A stretch of 64,000 nucleotides of DNA from contig CM068838.1 in the NCBI GenBank assembly GCA_028554795.2, forward strand, positions 90,715,974-90,779,973, given 5' to 3'. The position numbers and the translations under genes were made by a program. The DNA is from Sinohyriopsis cumingii. Taxonomy: Eukaryota; Mollusca; Bivalvia; Unionida; Unionidae. Under the pieces are notes generated by a model that was not told where the DNA came from, ran no database searches, and was given only the letters and a program-made list of their open reading frames with translations. The stretch's first letter is position 1. Every line of letters begins with the position of its first letter. Shown piece after piece: positions 43,862 to 56,292 of the stretch.

Positions 43862-45047
43862 TGGTCTCTGTTTGTCCCTATAAAACTCCCTTTATCCCTA
43901 TCAAATACATTCTACCTACCTAACTACAGTAGCGCGTATTCAGGTCAGCCACTTGCAACACTGTTGCCATTTATCCCCTAGTTTCCAGTACAGTGACGTC
44001 ACTAACGCTGGAAATTTTGATGCTATAAATATGGACTTGGGGTTTTCCACAGGTTGTAGCTATACATTTGTACTAGAGTTCATAAACAGGAACGTCACTC
44101 AAGCTGAGGCTATGAAAACATAGTGGGGTTTTCCATAGGAATAACCCACAAGTTGTAGTATAAATAGATAGTGGGATTTCATATGAATTTTAGCTGATCA
44201 TAGCTATAAATAGATACATGGGTGTTTATCCACGATCGTCACAGAAGTTGATATTGTAAGTAGTTACTAATTTTATCCATTTTAGTCTAAACCATTGTAA
44301 CTTAATTTTCGGGGATATGTTTATTTTCCTTTAAATTCTGGGACAATTTCGTCATTTTAGCGTTACTTTTAGTCACATCCATTTTGTCGTTAAGCATTTC
44401 CTTATAGCTATTTATAGCATCATTACAATTATGCAAATTTTTGAACACCCCAGCAAGATTTCAGGTCTTGGTAATGCTTTATATATAAATCTCACGCTTG
44501 TACTAGTGTATGTATGTTTCTGTCTCTGTTGTGTTTGACCCTCTACCATCATTGTCCCTAGACAATCCCACCATGTTCAATTCCCCTTGACGCTATACAG
44601 GCCCGCCATGTTCAATTTCCATATGTTAAATTCCCCTAGTCCCTAGACAGACCCAAACTCTATTCCCATGTTCAATTCCCCTTGTCCCTAGAGTGACCCA
44701 GCAATTTTTCCCATGTTCAATTTCCCTTGACGCTATACAGTCCCACCCTGTTTAAATTCCCTTGACGCTATACAGTCCCACCCTGTTTAAATTCCTTTGA
44801 CGCTATACAGTCCCATATTCCCATGTTCAATTCCCCTTGTCGTTCAACAGTCCCGAAATCTATTTCCCATGTTAAATTCTCTTGAGGCTAAACAGTCCCA
44901 CGTTTTTTCTCCGTGTTAAATTCCCTTGAGGCTAAACAGTCCCACGATTTTTCTCGATGTTAAATTTCCATTGAGGCTAAACAGTCCCGGGGGGGGGGGG
45001 CTGTAATGCTAATTCCCATTGAGGCTGAATCGTCCCTATATACTACT

Positions 45048-45053
45048 AACAAT
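45048..45053. other. Target site duplication of element B, right copy
   Basis: AACAAT, identical to 29409-29414. Confidence 0.92.
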
Positions 45054-46752
45054 TCTGTCTGTATTTTGAGTTCCTTGCTAACACAAAATGTGCTTTAGAG
45101 TGTGTCGTAAGCCGACAAACATAACTATGCATTTACAACGTGTTCTGTGCTAACAAACATACATCAGCCCTTCCGTGTCAAACATAGTTTAAGATAAGTA
45201 CTGGAAACATCCTCAAATGACACAAACTGAGTTGAAATTTTTAATGTATATCAGCTTAGTTCAGACTTGCTATAATATATATTACTAAATGACTCCAGAC
45301 TTGCTCTCGTGAATGAAACGAATTGACTCCAGACTTGTTTTAATCCATGTCATGAACTGACTCCAAACGTATTGTATATACGCTATTAGAAATAATGAAT
45401 CGAGCCTTTATTAAAATAGGTTCGTACGAATAATGAAGAACTGACACCATACTTGTTGTAATGCATGCTGTTAGGGACAGTGAAGAACAGATATTTATAT
45501 CATGTTTGTCCACTTCAACCAGAAGTGCGCAAGGATGACGAAGAATCTTGGCACGTCATGGCCAGGCACCCACCACCTCAAACAAATAATACAAACAATA
45601 TAAATCCATGCAGATATTGTTAACTTTCCTGACATTTATTAGCTGCATTTGGAGATAACAAAGTTCATTGCGTTTTACAGTTTCATACCTAGCTCTTGTG
45701 GCATTATAAGGGATGGAATCTATCAGGCATAACATGATTCATAAAATGCTTGTACTTGTATCCAATCTATTTTTGCATCACACTTATATTACGAGCAAAA
45801 TATATATTAATGACATATTTGTATTTTCTAAAGAGAAATGTAATATAGGCGAAAGAGGGTAATCTTCCAGATGTTTGCTGTGTGTGTATGAATATTTAAC
45901 TTATCAAATTATAATTTAAAATAAAATAATGAAATAAGGCTTTAATGAACATAAATTTTGCCAAGTTTACCGTGTGCTGATTACATCATAAGCTTTTGGT
46001 TGAATATACATGTTTATATTTTGCAAACCATGATAAAATAATTCATTTTAAAGACAGTCAATTATGCCAATGCCAGGTTAAAAAGACCGTGCTTACGTCT
46101 GACTATGTGATCCCATATTTTATAATCCAAGTGTGGCATTGATGACACTATCTCCAAAAAAGATATATGTACACATTCATTGAAATAAGCAGTTACATCC
46201 TTAGTCTGACTACATCTCGTTTACATGGCTATGAGAAAGGAAAAGATTGTATTGCAACACAGTTAAAGTTGACTTCTCCTATTCACAAGACCGACATTAT
46301 ATGGCGACCTAATGTTAATTTCCTTTTGTACCACAAGTGCCATGTAATGGAGCCATAATGCTAATTTACAGTTTTGTCCATTATGTCAAACTCATCCGAA
46401 GTGTGTTGGGGTTTTTCTTTTTTCCTTTCCCCTATTAAGACAGTCTCTCGAATTTTCATTTTTTTCTCCAAATACAGATGATGTAGGGGCTGATGGAGTA
46501 TCTATTCAGAGAGAGGAAAAGGGGTTGGATCACCCAGTGGCATACGTTTGTAAAACATTAAACAGGCACTAAAAAAATCAACAAATAGTTGACTTTGATA
46601 TTCGTTTTGCAACATAAGTGCATTTTATTTCAGCCACTCCTCCGATAATTGACGACCACTTATGTTCGTCACCAAGTTGAAAAAAGAAATCGGAGCTTGA
46701 TGAGATGGAGTTTGATGCTGCATGATATACAAGTTTATACGCATTAACACAT

Positions 46753-46945
<193 letters not shown>

Positions 46946-47836
46946 AATGTGTAAGTGTGGTGATATTCATAAAATAAAAGCACATGATTAATATTGTGTT
47001 TCATGTGACTTTCAAAGTCCCTAAGGAGTTAATTGTAAAAATGAAACGCGTCAGCAAGTTTAAACATTCGGGTTATTGCTAATGTGATCAAACGTTGTAG
47101 AAATATCATCGATCGATCGAAAACTGAATTTATTGATTCCATATACATTTTAGTTTAACGTTATTTCAGATTCATAAAGAGCTAATAAATGTTTCATGTG
47201 ACTGACTCTTTACCTTAGAAACGTTTTAACAATAAATACAAGACAAAATTCGTTCAATCAATGTTTCAATTTATCTCGATGTCTGAAATGTTATCACATA
47301 AATTATGGAGAACGTACGAAATCCAGCTATTCTCCAGGGCATAATATCATGATCTAACGTAATACACGCACTGAATGTTGTTGTAATGGTCTTAATAACT
47401 GGAATATTTTCAAGTCATTTCGGTACATTTTGGTACAAACAGACAAAACTAAACGTCATGCCTATTCGGTACTAATAGCTTTATATATATTAAGAGTCAA
47501 ATTAATAATACATGTAACGACTTTTATATCGCTCGATTCAAATGTTTCGCAGGTGAATTCTGGATAATTGTATCCTTTCAAGATTTTTAAAAGTTCGCTA
47601 AACAAACTTTGTGTCTACCAGAAAAACTGTTTGTATCTTCGTTAATCATACTTTGAGATACTTTTATAGTTAGTTCACGACGAAACATAAATTTCCTTTA
47701 GCAAAAATACAGAGTTTCAGTACATTGATACACTCTATATAAAATTATCTTATTGCCATCACAATTCTTTAATGAAGTTACACATTTTCCAAATAAGAAG
47801 TGCATTGCTAAATAAATATATTCATAGATATAAAGA

Positions 47837-47837
<1 letters not shown>

Positions 47838-47932
<95 letters not shown>
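47838..47932. repeat. TA dinucleotide microsatellite
   Basis: Uninterrupted TA run followed by a short GATA/GAGA stretch. Confidence 0.95.
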
Positions 47933-47934
<2 letters not shown>

Positions 47935-49628
47935 ATAGATAGAGAGAGAGGTCGAAAGAGAGAGAGAAATTAGATTATTTCTTTCATCCTTCAGTTCAGA
48001 ACCTCGCCCAAGCTAGCTTTCAGTCCAACACCTTCTGACGCTTGCTTTGATAATAAGAAACTGAAACAATGTAATAACATGATATCACACATGGACCTAA
48101 CGCATATAAAGAACATATACAAACTGAGACAAACTATCAGACATTTCACGAGATACTTCCATATGTCGTAGAAAATGCGGAAATTATTTACCTTATCATC
48201 CGGTACTTCTGGGATTAATATATTTAACAAGATGGGAGGTGGAGTTTAACATTATCTAAACAGCCACATGCAGAGGGAGAGACAGCGCGAGAAGAAAGTC
48301 AAGAAAGAGGGCCTACCATTTCAAAATTCGAATATAAATAGTATAACGATTTAAATATGAGGCCCATAAAAATGTCAAATGTTTGAATCGAAGCATGAGT
48401 TTTATCTTTCAGCAGAAATGTCTTAAATCCCCAACAATTTTATTACATAATTGTGAACATTGCTGACACTGTAAGATAAAAGTATAATCAAACAACACAA
48501 GAATTAATTCTCTTCATAGCACGACAAACATGAAGAATGACTAGTATACAAAGTCTCTAAATGAAGTCTTTAAAGCCAAGTACTATTAAACATAGAGAAC
48601 CACGGCAGTTGGTTAGGTAAAATAAGTTTGGTTGCTTCGTTCGGATTCATCACAAGGCTTTTAAAATATGTGGAGTTTTACATTCAGTAACGTAAACGAA
48701 AGTATCTGTGTCCCGGACACCTGCGTCTAGTTCGTTAACTTCCATGTTAGGTGCAGTTACTGACCTTTGGCATCCTTTTCAATCCGTGACATTTAGCAAA
48801 GGCCTTACAACAACCTTTCTGTCTATGTTTGTGGCCGCAAGTATCATTCTGTGCGAGGATCTCAACATCATAACACCGTCAGCATGGACTAATCATCTTT
48901 GTAATACGTGGCTCATAACAAATTGGTGAGAAACAAAACAAAAGAAGGAATCTAAATCGTTGATCAAAGGAATACCAAAACTACGGGTGCAAGACTATCA
49001 GCACCAAATAAATGTTCACGCGAGTCAGTTTACGACGAGACGTAACTAGAAAAAGTTAAGAATTATCGTCTAAGAAATCGAAATATATATGGTCATGAAG
49101 AAATAAAAACATATATAACAATGATAGAAGACAAAACGTTACGTTATTATTTCACAATGTAGCCGAAAAATATTGAAGATAATATCAAAACCAAACGAAC
49201 CTAGATAAATGGCACACAAAGCTAATTCTACACGAGAAATAGTTCATGTAAGTCACAAACTTGTACTTCCCTCGACGACAAATTTTGCATCTATATATTA
49301 TTGTATGCTTAACTCTATAACGTTTCGAAGGAATATCTTTGCTTTTTATCATTGATAGCTCTTTTTTTTAGCACAAATAGAATATCTTTGTCTTGATCAT
49401 TGATTGGTGATTGCACTTTGTTTAGCTAAACAGTGAACGAACGTTTAGTTGAAATTAAAACTAAAGAAGCTAAAAATCTGATGTAAAAAATATTTTAGCT
49501 TGCTAGGAGAAGCGGTGTGCTTAGTTGTCATCATCATAACGTTGAAAAATCCCTGATAAAAAATGGGTTTTTTCAACATAGAGATGATCGTATGCTCAGA
49601 GATGATCCATTGACGAATATAAATGATT

Positions 49629-50002
49629 AAGTCACTAACTTGCAAGTCACACTTTGTTCAAAAGTTTCCTCTTCAATGAAATTTACGTTGTGGGAACGAT
49701 TTTGGTAACCGTCTAACTCTTCTTCAGGAATTTATTGCAGTACGTTTACCTTGTAGCAAATAGAGTCCGCAGTAAGAAACCAATCCGTTGTGCTAATTGG
49801 TAGTTGATCAATATCTGACCACTAAAACACTTTCTCCCGAGTTAGTCCACTTAGAGCATTGGTTTATCCAGTGGTTTAAACATCGGTGACGTAACGGATG
49901 CAATGGTTCTTTGCGTTTCACTTATATTTTTACCAGCTCTTGGTAAATGCGTTCTCTCAACTCCACAGGCAAACCACGAATGTTCCCTTGTAACGTATAC
50001 AT
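49629..50002 (-). pseudogene. F-box-like remnant, fragment C
   Basis: The ATG at 50002 starts MYTLQGNIRGLPVELRERIY, followed by stops and frameshifts. Counterpart of 14787-15167. Confidence 0.7.
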
Positions 50003-50020
50003 GATAATGTCACTCTTATT

Positions 50021-50338
50021 TTATTTAAAATCTTCTCCTAAAGAGAAAGTAATAAAAATAATGAGTGATTTCTGACCACTGCCCCTCAGGAAAACAGTCA
50101 AGAATGTCAATAAAATCTTCTGATGTAAACGATCTGGAGTGGAATAATAGGATAAACGCACACTTAACCCAGATAATCTGACCCGTTTGTTGACTTCTTT
50201 CACTTTTCTCGTGTGAATGTCTCGACACAAAAGTTCTACAGTCACCAATATTGATTTCGTTCTGCCATGTCCCTGCAAAACGTCTTGTAGATATTCCCTT
50301 GCAGTTAGTTTTTTTCTTAAACGACATGGTATGTCATT
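50021..50338 (-). CDS. Open frame directly after the BIR stop
   Basis: 105 codons without a stop, in the same frame as the BIR domain and separated from it only by the TGA at 50339-50341; no ATG starts it in this frame. Predicted mostly helical and basic (RLRKKLTAREYLQ, VTVELLCRDIH, KILLTFLTVFLRG). Element A has only 22 nt between its BIR stop and the F-box-like ATG, so this segment is specific to C. It could be a further helical domain of an IAP-like protein cut off by a stop, an unrelated gene, or chance. No family recognised. Confidence 0.35.
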   Translation of the reverse strand, partial: NDIPCRLRKKLTAREYLQDVLQGHGRTKSILVTVELLCRDIHTRKVKEVNKRVRLSGLSVRLSYYSTPDRLHQKILLTFLTVFLRGSGQKSLIIFITFSLGEDFK

Positions 50339-50963
50339 TCAATAACTCAGTCCCACTAAAGGCAGGTAGCGACAATTCGGAGACCATCGAACATGTTCCA
50401 GGTATGCCGAATCTTTCTGCTCCCACTGGTGAAGTAACATGCCGCAACCAAAGCACTTGACTTTATCCCTTTCGCCCAAGTAATGGCTAATCCTTCAGGG
50501 GTTGGTCCTCCCAGATAATTAGGCCATTTTCCTTGAAACATTTGTAAACGTTCAAAGTCGCAGTATTCAGGTAAACGCACAGGGAACGAATATTCGTCTT
50601 TCACATGTTCATATCGATGAGGGCAGGGTGAAAACGACATGAGTTTGCTCAGTTATGAGTGACATCCGTAGAGTGGTAGACCCATAGTCTCGCGTGAAGG
50701 TTGAATTTGATAATGAAACCAGTAAAGAGTCCACTGGCATCGCATTCCCATCCATCAGGTTTGACACGAAAATCATCCCTTTCCATGGTAGTTGTAGTGG
50801 TAGTAGTAGTAGTAGTAGTTATAGCAAAGTTTCCATGATGCTTTACTGCATCGGTGAGGTCACAACGTACGGCATCGCTCACATTGCAAAGAACATCATC
50901 GCACTCCACTTGAGAATCACCAAACTGTAATAATGTCTGTTTAAAAGGATGTATATTTATCGT
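50339..50963 (-). pseudogene. BIR-domain gene, fragment C
   Basis: Counterpart of 15190-15828. The conserved BIR Trp is TGG here (in FQGKWPNYLGG), unlike the TGA in element A. A frameshift follows within the domain, and the His...Cys end of the zinc site is readable in the other frame near the stop. An expanded Thr codon run (about 50785-50820) lies in the N-terminal half. The start codon position reads ATA, so the gene is inactive. Confidence 0.8.
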
Positions 50964-51029
50964 TTGGTCTTGATAGTCACAATAAACTATAGATCTTAGA
51001 CTTTGTCCCTTTTTATATGCTGACCAATA

Positions 51030-53222
51030 TCGACGTGACAGAACGGGAAAGTGAAGTAGTAGAGAAGCCGTACTCCCTTCTAGTACACGATTTGATACAA
51101 CTTTTCCAAGGGTCTACTTACAATTTAGAGAGTGGGTAAACGTACAACCTTATGCGGTTCGTAGGTGATCACTTCAAAGTTTCCATCCTCTCAAGACTGT
51201 AAGACTTCTTTAAATACGCAAAGTTCACCACTTGACTGTTGCGATAATTGAGAGTCAATCCTTTCACTTTCCAGTCCATGTGCACTTCTCCTTGTTTGTC
51301 CTGGTATTCGTATCCGTAATTAGTAAGGCCGCCACCAGCAAAGCTTGTCGTCGGGGTGTTCGTCTGTCCAGGCTCCTAAACGGTCTCCTTCGCAATCAGG
51401 TTGACGTTGACCCGGATGATCGATTTAGATACAACTGTCCGTTTCAAAGTACAGGACACTAACACCTAACAGTTCTAAAGCTTCGTTCAATTTTAAGCTA
51501 GTAAGGGCTGTCAGGTAAGCCACAATGATGACATTTCCACCTTTGTCGGCTTGTACAAAGTCCAGATCTTCATAATTGACCAGGATCAAGTCCTGACGTA
51601 CGACGTCCACCTGTTTCATGTATTTAGTTTGTAGTGATTCATCTGGAAGTACCGGGAAGGTTCTTTCAAATACTCTGTCTTGAGTAAACACGGTCGTTGT
51701 GCCATTTTGCCCCACAAGCAAGTTAACATCCCTTTGGGAAACGATAGCCTTCATTCGTTTTTTTCCACGTGGTCTAACGTGATGCCTTCCTGCTCCCAGT
51801 ATTTATTTGGTCTTTAGGAGTGTGGCACCGAGAAGGGTAGCCGTTCTTGTTTCAGTTCCAAAATTCATCTACGCCCTTGTGGTATTTTTCTCTCTTAGGA
51901 AAGTGGTAACTTCTAACAATTGGTATCCCAGGTCCATAACGTTAAATAATTCTTCGCTGACGCACGTTCCCGTCAAGGCACGTTCTTCCTGAATGGGCGT
52001 ACAAGGTAGGTCTTGGTTGAACGTTTCGGCTCAACTACGGCACACGGAAACATCATTTTCCTTGACAATGGTGAGATAAAGCTGGATGGTACAAGCCCGT
52101 GGGGGGCTGGCTAAGACGTTGCACTCGATCAGTCATTCGTATTGTCGAATGTTGTCCAGGTCGATGTGTTCCGTCAGCAATGGCGTGTGCCCTACAGGAC
52201 TATTTTCACAGATAAGGATACACGTCCAAGTATTTGATTCATTTTTTCTCGTCGTCGGTTTGGTACAGCAAACAGGTGGCATTTGGCCTTCCTCCGTACA
52301 AACTGTCACTCGGGTTCAGTGGGTCCTCCGACTTGCAACTTTCCACGATGTGTTTAAATTCGGTATCGGTTCTCAAACGGTGATCGTAGTCGTGTTCCCA
52401 CATTTCCACCATTTGGTATCCTTGCTGTTCTAACTTCAAGCGCCGCTGACAAGTGTCCTGGTGCAATTCTTCCATGTTCCGTTACAAAAACTGAGTTTTA
52501 GTGTCACGTTCAGGGTAAGAGAGGGGACATCCTTGAAATAAGCAATCGTTAAACTCGTACACGATCTTGCGGTCTTCTAAGTCCCAATCATCCACCGAAT
52601 AATTTCCGATGGTCTTTTTGCCTCATCCGTTGCGGGCATGATAGATCCATTTGTCTTCCTTGTCGCACAAATAATGTATCCAGCGTAGGGCTTTGACCGA
52701 GTAATTTCGTTTAACACAGTTGGTCGTTTGAGGGCTGACTTCAGCCAGGGTGTTTTCGGGCATGAAACGTTGGCGGTACACTAAGGAACACGCTTTGGCA
52801 TTGATGCATGTTTCTTTCAAAGGATCGATCCCGCCATGTTCCATGAACAATTCTCGACATTTACCATAGCAACATCGTAAATTGTCCACTTCGTAACGAT
52901 AATGCTTTAACATTTCGCCCTGAAAATCGAATGGGTCCGAGGCGTGAGCCTGGTACCAAGCGTATAAAGCTTCTCGTCCTTTGGTATGCATGTTGTCGGG
53001 GTCGTAGTCGTGATCCTCAGACAAACAGAATGTATTGCTTGGCTTCGGTATTGAAAAATGCGGAAAAATAACCTTTGGCCATTTCTGTCATTTCAACATT
53101 TTAGGCATTAAGCTCAATGTCATGGCCAAGTAACTCATCGAATCTTTAATATGTACTTGTCCCACTTGCATGGAAATGATTCTGGCTCCATGCAAAGTCA
53201 CTTCAGAACGTTCGGTGCCTTA
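51030..53222 (-). pseudogene. POLB: PolB remnant, fragment C
   Basis: Fragments match the element A polymerase from its C-terminal end to the exonuclease region: VLYFETDSCI (motif C variant) near 51430, the Cys-rich DQPC region near 52000, CLLYQTDDEK near 52245, CSLVYRQRFMPENT near 52760. Several deletions and frameshifts. The N-terminal third is absent; the sequence jumps to the CCHC gene at about 53222. Confidence 0.85.
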
Positions 53223-53261
53223 TTTGGCTTGGTGTCTATGTGTCTTGATTCTGGCTCATTC

Positions 53262-53935
53262 ATGTCATCTTCAAAATCATTGGCAGGAATTATTGACAAA
53301 ACCGCAGCTACTGTGCGAGGAGATAAAGCACGTGTCTGCCTCTTACTTGCTTCTCCATTCTCCACTACATGATGCGATCGTTTCGTCTTGACAGCGAAAA
53401 GTCAAATGACTACATTGTAAACGCCATGGGTCACTTTATATCCATGTTAGACCAGCGTATATACAAAGGATGTATGTCTTCCCTTCCAATATTAATTTCA
53501 CTCTCAAACCGAGCGTAACTATGAAAGAGCCCACACAGATCGAACTTCTAATCAGAGCTTTGCGATGTATCATTTTTTTAAAAATCAGACAAGCCGACGG
53601 ACTACTCTTCCTCGTTTCGAGATAAAAGTCAAGATAATTGCTGTATCTTTAAGAAGTAAGGACAATGGTCTTCAGAGTGTCCAGACCGTCAAAAAGTCAA
53701 ACGGGTGTCAGAAGAGAAAAAAGTCGAGATACCTGTTATCGTTGTCAAGAAAAAGGACATTGGTCTTCAGAATGCCCTAAAAAAACAACATGAGCAAGAG
53801 GAAGAGAGTGGTTACGAACAGGAAGAAGAAAAAGGTACCCTCCCCAAAGGAAGAATCCAACAAAGTGCAGAAAGAGAAACAAGAAAAGAAAAGAAGACTA
53901 GGAGAAAGTGAGGATAAAGAGGAGCCATAACCTGT
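53262..53935 (+). pseudogene. CCHC zinc-knuckle gene, fragment C
   Basis: The ATG at 53262 (MSSSKSLAG...) aligns with the copies in element B. A complete zinc knuckle of form C-x2-C-x4-H-x4-C (CYRCQEKGHWSSEC) is readable at 53734-53775, and a degenerate upstream unit lies near 53640. A run of seven A right after the knuckle shifts the frame into the Glu/Lys-rich tail. This copy gives the clearest view of the domain. Confidence 0.65.
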
Positions 53936-54061
53936 GAACGTGAAAAATTATATAGAAAACAGTGAGAGACTGAACAAAGGCATAGAAAAAGACTATGAAC
54001 ATTTTAAAGTTTTCCGTTGTGCTGTGTTGTGAATTGGATTGTAAACTTTGTACCAGAATAG

Positions 54062-54339
54062 ACAAGACAGAAAATGTAAGCGTCTCATTAGCAGCAGGGG
54101 GGGGGCGAATCCGACATTTTGTCCAATCGTTATTTTGCTTAATTATTACTTTCTGCACTCAGCGGATCCGGTGTAGTCAGCGCCTGGTAAAAAAAAACGA
54201 CGTCGGTCCATCCTACACAACGGTGACGTCATTTGGTTTAATACACTTTTCTGCGCGCCGATCCCAGCGTCGTCAGCGTCCGGTAAACACAGCGACGACC
54301 GCGTCGATGTCATTTCCCCCCCTGCTGCTAAGTGGTTAT
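54062..54339. other. Junction and probable left end of element D
   Basis: Homology to element A stops near 54050. AGCAGCAGGGGGGG begins at 54090 and its inverted copy CCCCCCCTGCTGCT ends at 54329. Polinton ends start with AG, so 54090 is a candidate terminus. The segment is GC-richer than its surroundings, with TGACGTCA near 54222 and two GTCAGCGYCYGGTAAA-like phrases. No gene. Confidence 0.45.
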
Positions 54340-55663
54340 TTACAATGATCTTACAAACAGAGTGATCACTAACTCCTCCTCTTGTAGATCAATTAGGTTA
54401 TTTGACTGATCAGTAAGTCTAAAATTAATTCTCGTTAAAAACCGGTTATGGCATCGCATATAGACCGGATTAATCGGGCTCTCAACGATTAAGAATCCGG
54501 GAGGGGCTGTTGGCGAAAATGAATAAAGGATATACCCCTGTTGAGCTTGATTTGATTGCTTGGTATCTACCTGGTAACTCCCTTCGATAACATCACACAC
54601 TAGATTGATTGCTATCACCGATGCGATATTTACGTTGTATGGAGCAATATGCCTACCACCATCTCCGTTATCGTGTCTGAGGATAATTGATGGACCGAGA
54701 AAATCACTAAGAGACTTTCTTAGTTCTGGCGCGTTGTATCCTGGAAACTTGAAATCGGGTAAATCGGCTTCTGTGATATTATACTCGGTTAGGAATTTTT
54801 GTTTATTATCATCGCTGTTATCGGATATTATTTTAACGATTCGTTCATTGATATATTCCATGTCTGATATAAGTTGATTTAACACCTCAACGTGTTTTCG
54901 TGCTTTTGTTTTCCGTAGTTGTTCTAGTTGCAATTGGTAATTACGATTAATCTCGATAAAAAAAACTATCGATATCATCTAAAATAACTGTTAATATGAC
55001 GATCGATTCAGGGGTTTTGTCATACCGAAAATACCACTGCATGACATTCCTGTTTTGAAATATAAACCAACTGGGTAATAACGTGTTTTTCATAATAGAC
55101 AATTTATCTTGATAACTGGGATTAATTTCATGATACGATTGCGCATTCGTGTGCAAATCCGCGGGGATTTCATTAGGTGGATTCTCGGGCCAACCTAGTA
55201 TGGTTCTTATTGAACTGTTATAAATATCAACCATATACCCCGGTGTGCTTATTTCAATCGTCGACGATAACGTCGGTTCATGAACCGTAATAGCGATTTT
55301 TGATTCTTTTCCTGTGATCGATTTTATCCTGCGTTGAAATTCTTTATTGATTTGTTCTACTTGGTATGACCCAGTTGGTATTGTAACCTCATTCCAGTCT
55401 GGGGTCCCATCGGGTTTTTTTGTCCATGCAAAAACCAGCGAGTTATTAGGTTGTTGTCCGTTAAATGCTTCCGCTCGGATATTAGGCCAACTGTGATATA
55501 CTCGCAATTTTGCCAGCGCTATTTCCTTCACTGGAATCGGAGAAGGGAAGTTTACACTGAATTCTGGCTTCGTTGATGTTATCGATATCATATTTGTTTG
55601 TACCGGAGTGGTGTTCTCCGCGATCCGTTGAAGTAATTGCAACCCTTCGGGGTTCAGCGACAT
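54340..55663 (-). pseudogene. Penton-like minor capsid protein with frameshift in T8
   Basis: The first frame (54947-55663, ATG 55663) has KPEFSVNFPSPIPVKEIALA, an IPTGSYQVEQIN box and VDIYNSSIRTILGWP. The second frame (54340-54978) continues with a coiled helix and ends in a beta-rich part (LVCDVIEGSYQVD, ILYSF, FLTRINFRLTDQSNN, ELVITLFVRSL) typical of the C-terminus of this minor capsid family. The frames meet at a run of eight T (54958-54965 on plus as A). One homopolymer slip explains the break; programmed frameshifting or two genes are alternatives. Confidence 0.7.
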
Positions 55664-55694
55664 TATTATTATTCGTCGTTTCTATTGTTTAATT

Positions 55695-56267
55695 TCAACA
55701 CCGAATATTAACAACCTGCTTGTTTTCAGGAGGATGTTTTAAGCCCATTGAAGTGGTTTCAGCGACGTGGTTTCCAGCTTCCAGTTGAAAATCCTCGATT
55801 TTTGACATCGCGGAGTCATGCAACTGGACCATCGTGGAGAATTCAGCATCGGATATAAACGAATTATCTATCGCCAACGAGATCAACCCGGATAATTTCG
55901 AGTACGCGTCGGATACTATTTGATGTTTTACTGTATACTCGTTGAGTTTTTTCTGAGAACACGATGATATCCTTCTAGTGATTGCGTTGGCGACTCCAGC
56001 AATTGTTGTCGCCGCGGAGATAGCGATTGGAACAGCGATCGGGGCCATCATGGTCACCGTGGATAAAATAACACCGGTACCGGCTACTATACCTGACACC
56101 GAGTACACGACCGCGTCGATGGTGGTTATTTTTCGACGGTATTTTTTTATTTTTACACGGTATTGTTCGGAAAGCGTTTTCAAGTTCGCGGAGAATTCTT
56201 TTACGGTATTGAATCGATATTGATGTGACGTCGGTGATACCTCTGATTAAATTACCTTGGTGGTCAT
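55695..56267 (-). pseudogene. Hydrophobic-segment virion protein with stop at codon 7
   Basis: The conserved-looking part (55695-56183) has a basic YRVKIKKYRRK start, a Gly/Ala/Val-rich membrane-like segment (about 45 residues), then a helical KH..V.DAYSKLSGLIS part. Proteins of this build accompany capsid genes in cnidarian- and arthropod-type Polintons. The only suitable ATG (56267) has the element's start motif, but TAA follows at 56247-56249. No other ATG lies before the hydrophobic segment. Confidence 0.6.
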
Positions 56268-56292
56268 TTTTATTTTAAAAGAGCTAGTGTTT

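Larger units (their letters stand above)
29415..45047. mobile_element. Element B: Polinton derivative with 5.4-kb terminal inverted repeats
   Basis: The ends AGTAGTATATAGGG resemble those of element A, the 6-bp duplication AACAAT is perfect, and subterminal GTCAAGGGAATT repeats are shared with A. The core (34809-39685) has collinear remnants of element A genes: integrase chromodomain, membrane protein, penton, capsid tail, zinc-motif protein, protease and the polyQ terminal gene, now on the plus strand. A deletion joins penton to capsid tail. No polymerase or ATPase remains, so B is non-autonomous. The flanking arms are nearly identical inverted copies. Confidence 0.93.
39686..45047. repeat. 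Element B right terminal inverted repeat (5.4 kb)
   Basis: Inverted copy of 29415-34808. It ends in TATATACTACT followed by the AACAAT duplication. The two arms differ mainly in microsatellite lengths and scattered single bases. Confidence 0.93.
49629..54060. mobile_element. Fragment C: degraded A-like Polinton piece
   Basis: Collinear with element A from about 14787 to 18200 and again with 19870-19970: F-box-like, BIR and PolB pieces on the minus strand, then the CCHC gene on the plus strand. Both ends are missing. The right edge is cut by element D. Divergence from A and many indels show it is older than A. Confidence 0.85.

Noticed and set aside
48780-48900. Short Cys-rich minus-strand stretch (CGHKHRQKGCCKAFAKC)
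   Set aside because: About 40 codons without a start, with several in-frame stops nearby. No toxin, phospholipase or other family could be supported.
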